NCBI GenBank assembly: GCA_003615045.1
Contig: ML014197.1
Coordinates: forward strand, 1 to 64,000
DNA: 64,000 bases
Direction: 5' to 3'
Source of the DNA: Caulochytrium protostelioides
Taxonomy: Eukaryota; Chytridiomycota; Caulochytriomycetes; Caulochytriales; Caulochytriaceae
The notes beneath the pieces are model-generated. The model saw only the letters and a list, made by a program, of their open reading frames with translations. It ran no database searches and was not told the origin of the DNA. This document shows, in pieces, positions 46,801 through 56,600 of the stretch (the first letter of the stretch is position 1; each line of letters opens with the position of its first letter). The position numbers and the translations under genes were made by a program.

Positions 46801-48779
46801 TGGCGCAAGTGATGGCACGGCTGGGCGCCAACACCATGCCGTCGTGCTGCCCGCTGGCGTAGCCATCCGAGGGCCTCGCATGCGTCTGCTCATCCTGCGC
46901 ATGCAGGTGCTCTCGCACCTAAAATGCTGGTGCAGGTACCCATGCGGATGTCCATGTCGGTCGTATTCATGAAGCCGTCGGCGTCAAGCACTTGATGAGC
47001 GCCGCGCGTGGTTTTGCCGGTCAGATCACACGACATCTTCCCTCCGATCGGTGCCCCGCGATGCCTGGGTCCGGCCTCTTGATTTTATTTTCCGAAGCCC
47101 GGTGTGAATCGCGGCGCACCGATTTCTTCATCACGGCGTATAGGCACATCTAAACCCCTGCGAAGGCCGCGGGCCACCCCAAAGCCGGCAGCGATGGGGT
47201 GCATGCTCTCAGCGGAAGGCGACGGGGGCGACGCACGGTGCCGGAGACCCTATTGGTGGTGGTGGAGGCGAATCGAAGCGGCTGGCGCTGACGAGACGGG
47301 GGGCCGATGCAGCTCGACAGCGCTCGACGGCGTGCGAAGCGGTCCATCGCCTGCTTCTGCCAGATGAGCGCGTCATCAGCGAAGGCAACGCATGCCATAG
47401 CACATGACAGCCAGCAGTCTGCGTCGAGATGATAGTGACGGCCTGTCCCGATCGGACACGCGGGTGGGGTCTGGTATGATGGGTCGCTAGATGATACACT
47501 CGATAGACTCACGTCATCAACCGTCATCAGCCGATCAGCCGATCGGCCGATCGGAGGCTTTGTTCGTCTCTAATATGGCGAAAGGCGTGCCCGATAGCCT
47601 CCTCTACATACGAGGTGGTTGATCACGCATCGGGGACGGGGCTTCGGGGGACGGTGGCCATGGGTGCTATGCCGTCAATGATACCGTGAGCATACGATTG
47701 AGGCACGTCTTTGTCTGACATCCTTTACTTGCGATTTTTTATGGGAATATAATCGTGTCTCGACAAATTAGTTTCTGTCGATTAGATGGCCCCTTCTTTC
47801 GCGAACCATGACACCATGGAAGCACGGAAGACCATGGACATCACCTATCTGCTCCTGATCGTGCATGCGTGGAACCGCCCATAACGATCCCCCCATCGCT
47901 AAGGCGCGTGGTGAACTGGTTTCGGAACCACCTCTGTCGATGGAACTCCCATCAAGAGTCCATGGTGCAAGATGGCTGCTGTCAGCATCGCCCCCCAATT
48001 TCGCCCGTAACAGACGGTTGAGCGAGAAGCTCAAGCATGAGACTTTGTCATGATCGATGATGGGAATCGATAGTCGCGTCTTGGTGATCCACACCGACGG
48101 GAAATTGTCGCGACGGGCGCGCCGTGCTCAGCCCATCGACCTGGCGTTCAGGGCGATTGGGCGTCGCCTGCGTCGCTGCGCGCACGGGGATGTGGAGATA
48201 GCGAACGTGCCGACGTCATTTGCTGCTGTTCTCCCGTCTTCGATGTCTGCCGATCGCGGCGAACTCCGCCCGCCGCCCGAGGACCCCGGCGTCCCAAGCG
48301 GAGCCTTGGATCGCGGCGCGGCCCGCCGCCTCGCAGCGCCACCACGGCGTTAAGCCACATCTCGACGCGTCCGCGAGGGGGCGAGAGCGACCGTCGAAAA
48401 AGGAAGGCGCCTAGCAGCGCTGAGGACCCGCGTCGAGTCTGGAATCGTCTGGAACCGGGGGTTCGAGGACGCGAGGCGATGAGGGCGGCCGAGACGACCG
48501 TCGACGATCCTGGGCACTCGTTTCGCCGCTGACGCCGCCGCCACTGCCACGTGATGCGGTGGGGCTGCAATCACAAAGCGATGGCCCAGCGCACGCGTGG
48601 AGCGATGTCCTGATGGGGAGTGCCGACGGCCCATCGACACTCCCTCGTTGACCGCGCGCTTGAGACGTCCCGGCACGCATGCTGCTGCCCACGTGCCGTA
48701 CACCCCGCCTTGCTCTTTTCCCGCTGCCGCTGCCGCTGCCGCTCTCCCCTCCTGTCTCCTCCCGTTGCCGTCTGCCATC
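43853..48779. other. Five-kilobase divergent spacer between cyclin B and MIC10
   Basis: No firm gene. The left and right ends are the two promoters. Frames at 45107-46045 plus, 45241-46143 minus and 45554-46057 minus overlap and have repeat-derived composition; a (GGCGTC)n tract lies at 45801-45836. A plus-strand donor-like AAG|GTGAGT at 45099-45107 follows an ATG at 45058, but I could find no matching second exon. A possible decayed cyclic-nucleotide-binding fragment is listed separately. From about 46980 to 48060 GC is lower and no coding sequence is visible. Confidence 0.35.
46508..46972 (+). pseudogene. Possible decayed cyclic-nucleotide-binding-domain fragment
   Basis: A 154-codon frame from ATG 46508. 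Residues about 48-82, LPCFAGLPETLVRAMRPRCH then HFFLGTFIRCEG, follow the start of a cNMP-binding domain ('vPlFagl.e.lv..l.pr...f.pGtfI..eG'). The following 'G..MYFi..G' core and phosphate-binding cassette are missing, and the rest is unrelated Arg/Cys-rich sequence. I read it as a degraded copy or chance similarity rather than a working gene. No neighbouring exons completing the domain were found in either strand. Confidence 0.25.
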
Positions 48780-49582
48780 ATGAGCGCTCCTATCAAGCCC
48801 GAAGAGCTGCTGTCTCATAAGGTATGTTAGACGCTAGGTGCTTTCTTCCTTACCTGTTCACGACGATGGCGATGACGACCGCCGCGCCCTGGCAATGCAT
48901 GCGGTGGCTGCCATCCCAGCCCGGTTGGTTCGCAAGGGCAGAGCACGCGCCAATCCGCCGCCGAGCTGGCCGCAGTGATAACCACTGTTGAGAGGCGCCC
49001 GTTTCGGTGTGCCGTGAGACTGCCAACTCGACAACAAACACAGGGTTCCCAACTCGACGTTGCCCACATAGGGAACATGGATGGGGTCTATCTGGTGCGC
49101 ATGCGGATGTCTCATTGGAAACCTCAGTTGCGCGTCGCCGTGGTCAATGCAAGGCGGTGCATGTTGTCGCTGTCGCCATCAGACATGTCGGGTCCTTGCT
49201 CGGACCATGGATCGCGGTTCCACTCACTCCTTTCGTTTTGGTTGCTCTCGTTATCATGACGTCGGCCGCTTAACTCGGGATCGACTGGCTCTGCCTCTGG
49301 CTGGTTGGCCGGTCCACGACACATGTTTGTTGACGTCCCGGATACGCTTTCTGCTTCACTGTCTAGTGGGATCGCTGCTTGGCCGACTACACGGTCAACA
49401 CGCTGACGGGCGCCGCGGTGGGCGTGGTCACGTCGGCGGTCCTGTTCAAGCGCCGCGCGTGGCCCGTCGCGCTCGGTGCCGGCATCGGCATCGGCTCGGC
49501 CTACGAGAAGTGCGCGCGCAGCTTCGTGCCCATTGCGCCCGCTAGCGTCTTGGCCCCGCCGCTGCCGTCGCGCGCCGCTTGA
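48780..49582 (+). CDS. MIC10: MICOS complex subunit Mic10; two exons
   Basis: Core cristae-junction protein of the mitochondrial inner membrane, where it oligomerises and bends the membrane. Exon 1 is 48780-48821 (14 codons, MSAPIKPEELLSHK) and exon 2 is 49367-49582. Joining in phase 0 gives LLSHK|WDRCLADYTVNT, exactly the conserved KWDRCLxD motif of Mic10, so the model is well supported. The protein is 85 aa: hydrophobic segment about 24-41, the KRR turn at 42-44, then a second hydrophobic segment with the glycine motif GAGIGIGSAY (51-60) and EKCARSF. Length and topology fit the family. The two Gly-rich membrane segments drive oligomerisation in known Mic10. The C-terminal 15 residues are Ala/Pro-rich. 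Confidence 0.93.
48822..49366 (+). other. Predicted 545-bp intron of MIC10
   Basis: Donor GTATGT at 48822, acceptor CACTGTCTAG ending at 49366, with a pyrimidine-rich end and a possible branch site TTGAC near 49330. Removing it restores the KWDRC motif in frame. Confidence 0.88.
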
Positions 49583-50253
49583 TGTCGCTTGCTGCTCCTC
49601 TCTGTACATACCGACACACACTGTTGATTAGCCTCCTCTGGTCACCCCAAACAACACGGATGTGAGCGCCGGTGGTCGTTCCATGGCCATGCCACGGTGT
49701 CACGGGCGTCACTGCCAGTTGTTGCTTGCCATAGGATGGGATGCGATGCGACCAGCGGGCGCGCGGACGACAGCCCTCGGCTGCCTTTAAGGCCTTGTCG
49801 GAGGACGTGGCTTAGCGATGGACCCGTGACGACGGCCGGGACGTCGGCTGTGCGGTCGGATGCGGTGAATGGGGATGGGGGCATGCAGGCGATCGGATCG
49901 AGCGATGGCGGGCTGCCGAGTCTTGATCACGGGTGCCACGTGCGGGTATACGTGCGGGCCAGAAGCGGCAACGACGCACTCACGCGCCTTCGCGAGCTGG
50001 CCGTGGTGCCTTCCCGCTCTTCGTATGCCTTCCCCTGTCACGCGATTTGCTGCCGGTTTCTTGCCACTTGGCCATGATATCATTCCGTTCCTCCTGCCGA
50101 CCTCTCACTTCACTAACCCCCCGCGTGCCGCGCACCGTCCTCCATCCGCCATCCGCTATCCCATGACCGCCCACGCACTGGCTGTCGATGCGCGGGTCTT
50201 TCCGCTTGACGCATTCCGCTTGACGCTTCACACTTCATAATTCACACTTCACA
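49583..50253. promoter_or_regulatory. MIC10 3' flank and SFT2 promoter
   Basis: No gene seen in 670 bp. The last 40 bp before the SFT2 ATG contain short repeats of the form TTCACACTTCA. Confidence 0.4.
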
Positions 50254-50931
50254 ATGGCCGAATCGAATTTCAAGTCCATGTTCCGCGATTTCGCGAATCG
50301 GAGCGGCGGCGGCGGCGGCGGCGGGTCGCGATCGCACTCGTACCTGCCCGTGTGGAGCGGCATGAGCTCGAGACCGGGCAGCGCCGGCGGCGGCGCCGAC
50401 GGGATGGACGGAGTGACTGAGGCCGACTCGCTCTTCGGGAGCATGCGCAGCCGCGCGTCCGGCGTGCTCGGCACGATCACGGGCACGGCGCCGGGCACAG
50501 GTGACGTGCTGGGCCTCTCGCGCGTCGAGCGCCTCGTGGCGTGCATGGTCTGCCTCGGTCTCGCCGCGTTCTGCTTCTTTATCGCCTTCACACTGCTGCC
50601 GTTCCTGGTGCTCAATCTGCGCAAGTTCGCTATGCTCTACACAATGGGGTCGCTGCTCGCGCTGCTGGGGATCGCCGTGCTCCACGGGCTCTCGGCCCAT
50701 CTGGCCCATCTCTGCTCCGCCGAACGGCTGCCGTTCACGCTGTGCTACTTTGGCACGATGGGCCTCACGCTGTACCTGTCGTTCGCCCACAAACCGCATC
50801 TGCTCATTATCTTTGCGAGCATCGCCCAGATGCTCTGTCTCGTCTGGTACTTTGTCAGCTACCTCCCCGGCGGCGTCGCCGGCCTCTCATGGATGTCTCG
50901 CACGGTCAGTCGCGTCGCGCTGCGCTTGTGA
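50254..50931 (+). CDS. SFT2: Sft2-family Golgi traffic membrane protein
   Basis: Four-helix Got1/Sft2-family protein of the Golgi, linked in yeast to the t-SNARE Sed5 and to fusion of endosome-derived vesicles. 225 aa from ATG 50254. The first ~85 residues are Ser/Gly-rich cytosolic sequence. The diagnostic core follows: LSRVERLVACMVCLGLAAFC, then FFIAFTLLPFLVLNLRKFAM, then LYTMGSLLALLGIAVLHGL. Helices 3 and 4 include LPFTLCYFGTMGLTLYLSF and IIFASIAQMLCLVWYFVSYL. The LNLRKFAxLYTMGSL wording is the family signature. It is slightly longer at the N-terminus than yeast Sft2 (215 aa). It stands between MIC10 and the zinc transporter, with no functional link obvious. Confidence 0.95.
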   Translation: MAESNFKSMFRDFANRSGGGGGGGSRSHSYLPVWSGMSSRPGSAGGGADGMDGVTEADSLFGSMRSRASGVLGTITGTAPGTGDVLGLSRVERLVACMVCLGLAAFCFFIAFTLLPFLVLNLRKFAMLYTMGSLLALLGIAVLHGLSAHLAHLCSAERLPFTLCYFGTMGLTLYLSFAHKPHLLIIFASIAQMLCLVWYFVSYLPGGVAGLSWMSRTVSRVALRL

Positions 50932-51096
50932 TGACCCGCCATCCCAAACCTGAGACGCTGATACGCCAAAAAAGGCCCTCTCCATCGCATCGCATCCTAT
51001 CGCATCAGCGCTCGGAGGCGCGAGCGCACGTGATGATATGGACTCCCCAGCTCAGCACCGACCTGAGCCAGCATGGTGGTCACGGCCTGGGATGAC

Positions 51097-51393
51097 CTAG
51101 CACCGGATGTTCTGGGCCTCAGCCTCCCTCCTGCCCTTGCTATCGCCAAAGCCATCGCTATCGCCATCGCTATCGCCATCGCTCCCGCGGCTCCCGGGTT
51201 CCGCCATAATTTCCTTTTTGGGTAGGGGCTTGGACGGGCTGTGCCATGCAGTTTTTCCCGCTTTGGCGATTTCTATGGACGGGGTCGTGACGGGGCCCCA
51301 CGCCGGCGGCCGGTGGGTCAGACCCTTCCTTCGACCCCCGCCGCGGCCCCGAGCGGCAACAGCGAGCAGCAGCATCAGAAGCAGCAACAGCAG
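51097..51393 (-). CDS. Candidate small secreted protein, 98 aa
   Basis: ATG 51393 opens with MLLLLLLMLLLAVAARG, a strong signal-peptide pattern with a cleavage site after AVAA. The remainder is polar, and a Gly/Ser/Asp repeat (DSDGDSDG) is coded by the hexamer array at 51128-51182. The frame is open upstream to 51963 through Arg-rich sequence. No family is recognised. The leucine run comes from CAG/CAT-type repeats on the plus strand, so it may be a by-product of repeats. Confidence 0.3.
   Translation of the reverse strand: MLLLLLMLLLAVAARGRGGGRRKGLTHRPPAWGPVTTPSIEIAKAGKTAWHSPSKPLPKKEIMAEPGSRGSDGDSDGDSDGFGDSKGRREAEAQNIRC
51128..51182. repeat. (ATCGCT/ATCGCC)n hexamer array
   Basis: About eight hexamers of ATCGCT, ATCGCC and variants. 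Confidence 0.85.
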
Positions 51394-51423
51394 CATCACG
51401 CTGCATGACCAGCGACGCGCGGC

Positions 51424-51448
51424 GATTCCGATTCCGATTCCGATTCCG
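51424..51448. repeat. (ATTCCG)4 hexamer repeat
   Basis: Four tandem perfect ATTCCG units. Confidence 0.9.
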
Positions 51449-51945
51449 GATGACGGCCGATCGCCTTCACGGACTCCTGAAACCCGCGTTGCGCGGCAAA
51501 GGCCGCGCCGTCCAGGCCATCGGATAAGACGAGAGGGACGACGTGGCACACGCGCTTCTGTTTCGTGCAAGTGATGGCATACCCATCGGCGTACGAGTAG
51601 GAGCGCTTCCAATGGGAACATCTCATCTGACATGGATGTTGAGAAGCTCTCTCGGGACTCGAACGCCCCGTCGACGAGACGACGTGACGTGAACCCGAGG
51701 CAGAAACAAAAGAAGCCACCGTCATGCCCCCAAACTCCGCTATAACGGTTTGAATCCCCGACCACGCCCGGCCACCCCTCGCTCTCCCCGCTTACCGCGC
51801 TCGCACGGATCGGCAGGCCGTCCGTGCACCCTGCGCCGTCGTGATCTGGCACATCGTCTGCGGCGCATCCATTCTCAACACCCGCCCTCCGTCGATTGAT
51901 CCGACGTCGACGTCGACCTCGTCGCGGCATCACGGCGTGTTCACG

Positions 51946-53373
51946 ATGGTTCCTCCATTGCATCGCAGCAGCGAGCAGCTGCCCGTCCGCGGCACCACCA
52001 CCGACATCGCGCTGGTCCCGCTCATGTCCCCCGCCGGCTGCGGCTCCCCGGACATGCGCACCGCATCATTGCCGCGGCGCTCCAGCAGTCTCCATGCCGG
52101 CAGCGACTCGGACGGCACGCTCCATGAACTCTGTCACGCATGTCGCGGCGGCGGCGGCGGCGGCGGCAGTGGCGGCGGCAGCGGTGGCGGCGGGTCGGTC
52201 TCGCCGGCCGCAACGGCGCCGGTCTCGCCGTCGCCGGCGCCCTCCGACCGCACGTACTTCGGCGCGCTGCCCGCCGGCGCTGTCTCGAAGGCGCGGGCGT
52301 CGTCGCTGTGCCGCTCGCGGGCGAGCTTTGGCGGCGACGCGTACGACGACGCCGCTCCCATCCCACATGACCGCGAGGCGACGCAGCGGCGGCTCCGCCT
52401 CGCGCTGACGTTCTGTCTGCTCTTCCTTCTCGTTCAGGCTCTCGGCGGCTACCTCGCACACAGTCTCGCGATCCTGGCCGACGCGTGCCATCTCGTGACC
52501 GATCTCGCAAGCTACGGCGTTGCCCTGCTCTCGGTCCACGTGGCTGGCCGCGCGCCGACCCACCGCCACTCGTACGGCTTCCACCGCGCCGAAGTCCTCG
52601 GCGCCTGCTGTAGCGTCCTGCTCATCTGGGTGCTCACGGGCCTGCTGGCATACGAGGCCATCGCGCGCCTCATCACGCCGCCCGAGGGACTTCCCGTGCA
52701 GCCCCGCATCATGATCGTGCTTGCCTTGCTCGGGGTCATCTTTAACGTTGGGATGCTGGCCATCCTCGGCCACGGCCACGACCACGACCATTCGCACGGC
52801 CATTCGCAGGATCATGACCACGACCACGATCCTGACCACGTGGGCCACCCAACCGGCGGTCACGCGACCAACATTAACCGCCGTGCCGCCGTCCTGCACG
52901 CCATGGGCGACCTCGCGGGCTCTTCGATCCTGCTGGTCTCCTCGTTTGCCATCTACCTGCGCCCCGAGACTGCGCCCCTCATCGACCCGGCGTGCACACT
53001 CCTCTTTGTCGTGATCGTGCTCGGTGCCACGGTGCCCGTGATCCGCATCGCGGCGGGCGTCATGATGCAGGCCACGCCGCCGGGCCTCTCCCTCGCTGCG
53101 CTCTCCACCGAGCTCCGCGCGATCGCCGGCGTCGCTGGCGTCCATGCCGTGCATGCCTGGAGCCTCTCGCCGGGCGTCACAGCGTGCTCGGCCCATCTGC
53201 GTCTCGAGAGCGATGGGCTCCACGGCCCCGCGGACGGCGCCGTGCTGACCGCCGCACACGCCGTCGCCCGGTCCCACCATATCACCTTCCCGGTCTTCCA
53301 GATCGAAAGCGCGCTGTCGGGGTGCCCCTCGCAGCTTGTTGCCTCCCGCATAGACGCCGGACCCTACGTCTAG
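51946..53373 (+). CDS. Vesicular CDF-family zinc transporter (ZnT/Zrc1-like)
   Basis: Cation diffusion facilitator that moves Zn2+ out of the cytosol into vacuole or vesicles in exchange for H+. 475 aa from ATG 51946, the first ATG; the frame extends upstream only by a GTG. A disordered 140-residue N-terminus contains a poly-Gly run. Six helices follow. The zinc site is HxxxD in TM2 (His182 and Asp186 in ADACHLVTD) and HxxxD in TM5 (His318 and Asp322 in LHAMGDLAGS). The cytosolic loop between TM4 and TM5 has a His/Asp-rich stretch (about 276-306), typical of zinc transporters. THRHSYGFHRAEVLGA is the family signature after TM2. The C-terminal cytosolic domain is present (GVHAVHAWSLSPGVTACSAH). 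CHLVTD is closer to ZnT2/3/8 than to ZnT1. Confidence 0.94.
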   Translation: MVPPLHRSSEQLPVRGTTTDIALVPLMSPAGCGSPDMRTASLPRRSSSLHAGSDSDGTLHELCHACRGGGGGGGSGGGSGGGGSVSPAATAPVSPSPAPSDRTYFGALPAGAVSKARASSLCRSRASFGGDAYDDAAPIPHDREATQRRLRLALTFCLLFLLVQALGGYLAHSLAILADACHLVTDLASYGVALLSVHVAGRAPTHRHSYGFHRAEVLGACCSVLLIWVLTGLLAYEAIARLITPPEGLPVQPRIMIVLALLGVIFNVGMLAILGHGHDHDHSHGHSQDHDHDHDPDHVGHPTGGHATNINRRAAVLHAMGDLAGSSILLVSSFAIYLRPETAPLIDPACTLLFVVIVLGATVPVIRIAAGVMMQATPPGLSLAALSTELRAIAGVAGVHAVHAWSLSPGVTACSAHLRLESDGLHGPADGAVLTAAHAVARSHHITFPVFQIESALSGCPSQLVASRIDAGPYV

Positions 53374-53620
53374 CGACGGCGCCTCGAGTCAGAAAGGGGC
53401 GTGGTATCCCGCCGTCCCATCGATACCCGCGTGACGCATATGCATCACGTTTTCTGGACCTTTCCTTCGCTGCGACGCATAGATGACGCGGGATCCGCTT
53501 GATCTTATATTTTCATGATGCTGTGATGTGATGGTGAATGCATCGGTGACTATACAGTAAGGATGAAGCGGGGAGTACGCGGGGGAGTACGAGAAGGAGA
53601 GGAAGAATCTGAGCGAGGGA

Positions 53621-56600
53621 CTAGACGCTGCCCGGCGACTGCAGCTGGGCTGTGTACATGCGGAGCAACGGCATGCCGCGCTGGTCCGCGACGGCATGCA
53701 GGAGCCGTACGACGTCCGACAAGGTGGTGCCCGTCGTGCCGAGCGTCAGGTCGGACGAACACTTCGGGCACGCGTCCCGCAGGTCTTCGGCGAGCACCCA
53801 CTTGCAGTTCCCGCAGATCACGTCCTGCGTGACAAAGCGCAGCGTCTCCTGCTGTAGCGCCTGCAGCAGCTGGCATTCGATGGTCGCGAGCTCGTAGGGC
53901 GCGTCGCACTCGGAGCACACCCACGGCTGCAGCGGGAGCCCCTGCTGGATGCGGTGTGTCTCGTCCGCAAGCGCGAGCGTCCGACAGAAGTGGCAGTAGT
54001 CGCACAGCACGCCGTCGAGCGTGAACGTCGGGCGCGGGCGCCACGTGGCCTCGTTGGCAAACTCGCGCACCCGCAGCAGGCTCAGACAGTCGCGGCGGAT
54101 AGCTTTGACGGCGGTCGCTGTTTCGTCGTAGACGCGCAGGATCTCGGCGATCGCGACGACGCACTTCAGCACGGCGTCGCGGGCGGGCACAGGACCATCG
54201 TAGGCGTGCCCCGCAGCTTCGGCCTTCGCTTTGGCCACGTGGTACGCGTGCATGAGCTGCTCCGCCTCGCGCAGCTTCGCGTCCACAGCTTGCATCAGTC
54301 CCGGCTTCAGCGTCTTGAGCAAAAAAGTTTTAATCGCGCTCAGCTCCTTGGCTGCGTTCGCGGCGCGGTCGGCGATACTGAGAGCGGCTGTGATGGTGTG
54401 ACGATCCTTGCTCGCGGTCTGACTGACCGCTGCCCGTTGCGCCTGCTGCGCCTGGCGCTGCTGCTGCCGGTGGTTCATGACAAAGTAGAGCAGCTCGATG
54501 AAGACGCGCTTGAACATGGTTTGCACAAAGGGCGCTAGGTCTTGGATCATACTGAACTTGGTCATGATCGCGAATTCGGCCGCCGGCGCTGACGCCTCGT
54601 CCGCATCGTCGTCGGCTGCCTGGCGCGGCTTGGAAAAGTTGGGGTCGGAGAGCAGCAGCTTCGAGAGTGCCTCGTGGTTGGTCGCAACGACTCCGCAGAG
54701 GTTGTCGATGTTTTTGAAGATGAGGTAGTCGTAGAACCGCTCGATGCCGATATCTAGGTGTGCAAACAGGGGCTTCGACGCGAGCGAGGACACGATGTAG
54801 GCGCCGTAGCCAATCGCATTCATCATGTCGTTCTTCTGGGTCGTGAGGATGATGCGGTCGAAGCCGGCATACACGATGCGCGCACCGAACTGCGCGAACT
54901 CGGCGAGAAGCTGCACGAACACGCGCCGCATCAGCCCCACCACGCGCTCGCCCAGCGCCGGCTCAAAGAGGCCCGCCAGTGGGTTCTGTAGGTACCGCTC
55001 GAGCCGCGCCACGCAGGCTCCGGCGACCGCGTTGCCGTCCTGCAGCGCCTCGCGGCTCCACTGCTTCACGAGCTCGACAAACACGGCAAACACCGACCGC
55101 GACAACGTGTCGTTTTGGATGCCCTGGCCAAAGCGGTGGCTGTGCAGCATCTGATGCGGGCCGCTTCCTGCGGCGGCGCCGGCGGCAGTCGCGCTCGCGG
55201 TCATATCGGCGGCGCTGTCGATGCCTTCGTGGGCATCAATGGTCTGGGCCTGCAGCACGGCGTTGTAGCTGAAGTTGTAGATGCCGAGCTCGATGCTGAT
55301 CTGAGCGCTCTGGGTCGGATGGCTGACAACGGGCGCACGGAAGACTTCCGGCACGAGGTGGTCCTGGCGGCCGCCGAGATCAGGGACCGCCGTGGGCGAG
55401 TACCACGAGAGGTGCTGGGTGGCCATGAGCTTGCGGCCGAGGAACAGGTCGGAGATAAAGAGCGTCTGGTCGGTGTTGGGGATGTTGCACGGCGGCACGT
55501 CCGCATAGGCCGAGAGCGTCATGCAGTTGGTGAGCCACGCGTTGACCGCGAGATAGCGCGTCAGCATGCGGCGCAGGCCGACGCGGTGCCAGTCGAGAGC
55601 CGGGAGCTGCCGGTCGTCGCCGTGGAAGGGCATCTCCATCGTCGGGAAGTCGTGCAGGCTCGTGAACCCGCGCTGCAGGCATTCCTTGAGCGAGTGGGGG
55701 CTCGTTAGCACCACGAGTGTCGGGCCGCGCCGCGCCTTGTGGTAGTCGCTCAGCAGGCCGGAGATGTGTTTGACGGCGGCCGCGGCGTTGTCCACGACAT
55801 CGACGGTCATGTCGATCGTTTCGCGGTGCGTGACCCACCCGGAGTGGTCATCGAGTGCCGCCCCGCCATCGTCGCCGTCGTCGGCGTCGACGCGGGCAGA
55901 CGCGCGGTGCTCGGCGAGGGTCTCGGCATACAGGGTCTGCGTGACGGCGGACGAGATGCTCTCGGCTTCGCGGGTCCGGCCGCGCATGCGTGCTTCGACA
56001 TAGACCACGTGGCCGCGGCCGAGGTGCGGGAAGAAGAGGCCGAGCAGTTGCGGCGCCACTGCGCCGCGCGCCGACGCGGCGGCCGATGCGGCGGACTTGG
56101 TCCAGTACACGTAGCAGATGTGCATCGCAAGCGCAGGCGGTGCCCGAGCGGACGACGGCGAGGGCCGCAGATCCGTGACGAGGTTGAAGCGTAGTTGGTC
56201 AAGCGGGCTCTTCTCGCTCTTCTCGCCGGCGCCCGACCGCACCAGCTGCTGGGTGCGCTGCTGCATGCAGGCCTTGGTGACGTTCATGGTGCGGCGGATA
56301 TAGAGCAGCGCACGAGTCATGAGCGGCATGCGCGTCTCGTAGACGCCCTCCACGGCCTGATGCGAGAACAGCGTATTGAAGTCTGCCAAGTGCTCCTGGT
56401 AGTAGATCTCGGACATGGTGAATTCGTACAGATAGTGCACGGGGTGCCCGCGGGGCAGCACCTTCACAGCGCGGCTGATCGCGAACCCGCGCCGGCGCAT
56501 CATGTCCTCCTCCGGGTACGGCACGCGGCTGTTCACGTAGAAGACGCGCGGGACCGTGATCTCGACGCTGAGGATGTTCTGGCTGGCCTTGGCGCGGTCG

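Larger units (their letters stand above)
50932..51945. other. Spacer between SFT2 and the zinc transporter
   Basis: Carries the hexamer arrays at 51128-51182 and 51424-51448, a candidate small secreted ORF on minus (listed separately), and the transporter promoter. A donor-like G|GTAAGC on minus near 51770 follows an ATG at about 51872, so an unrecognised spliced minus-strand gene is possible. Confidence 0.4.
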
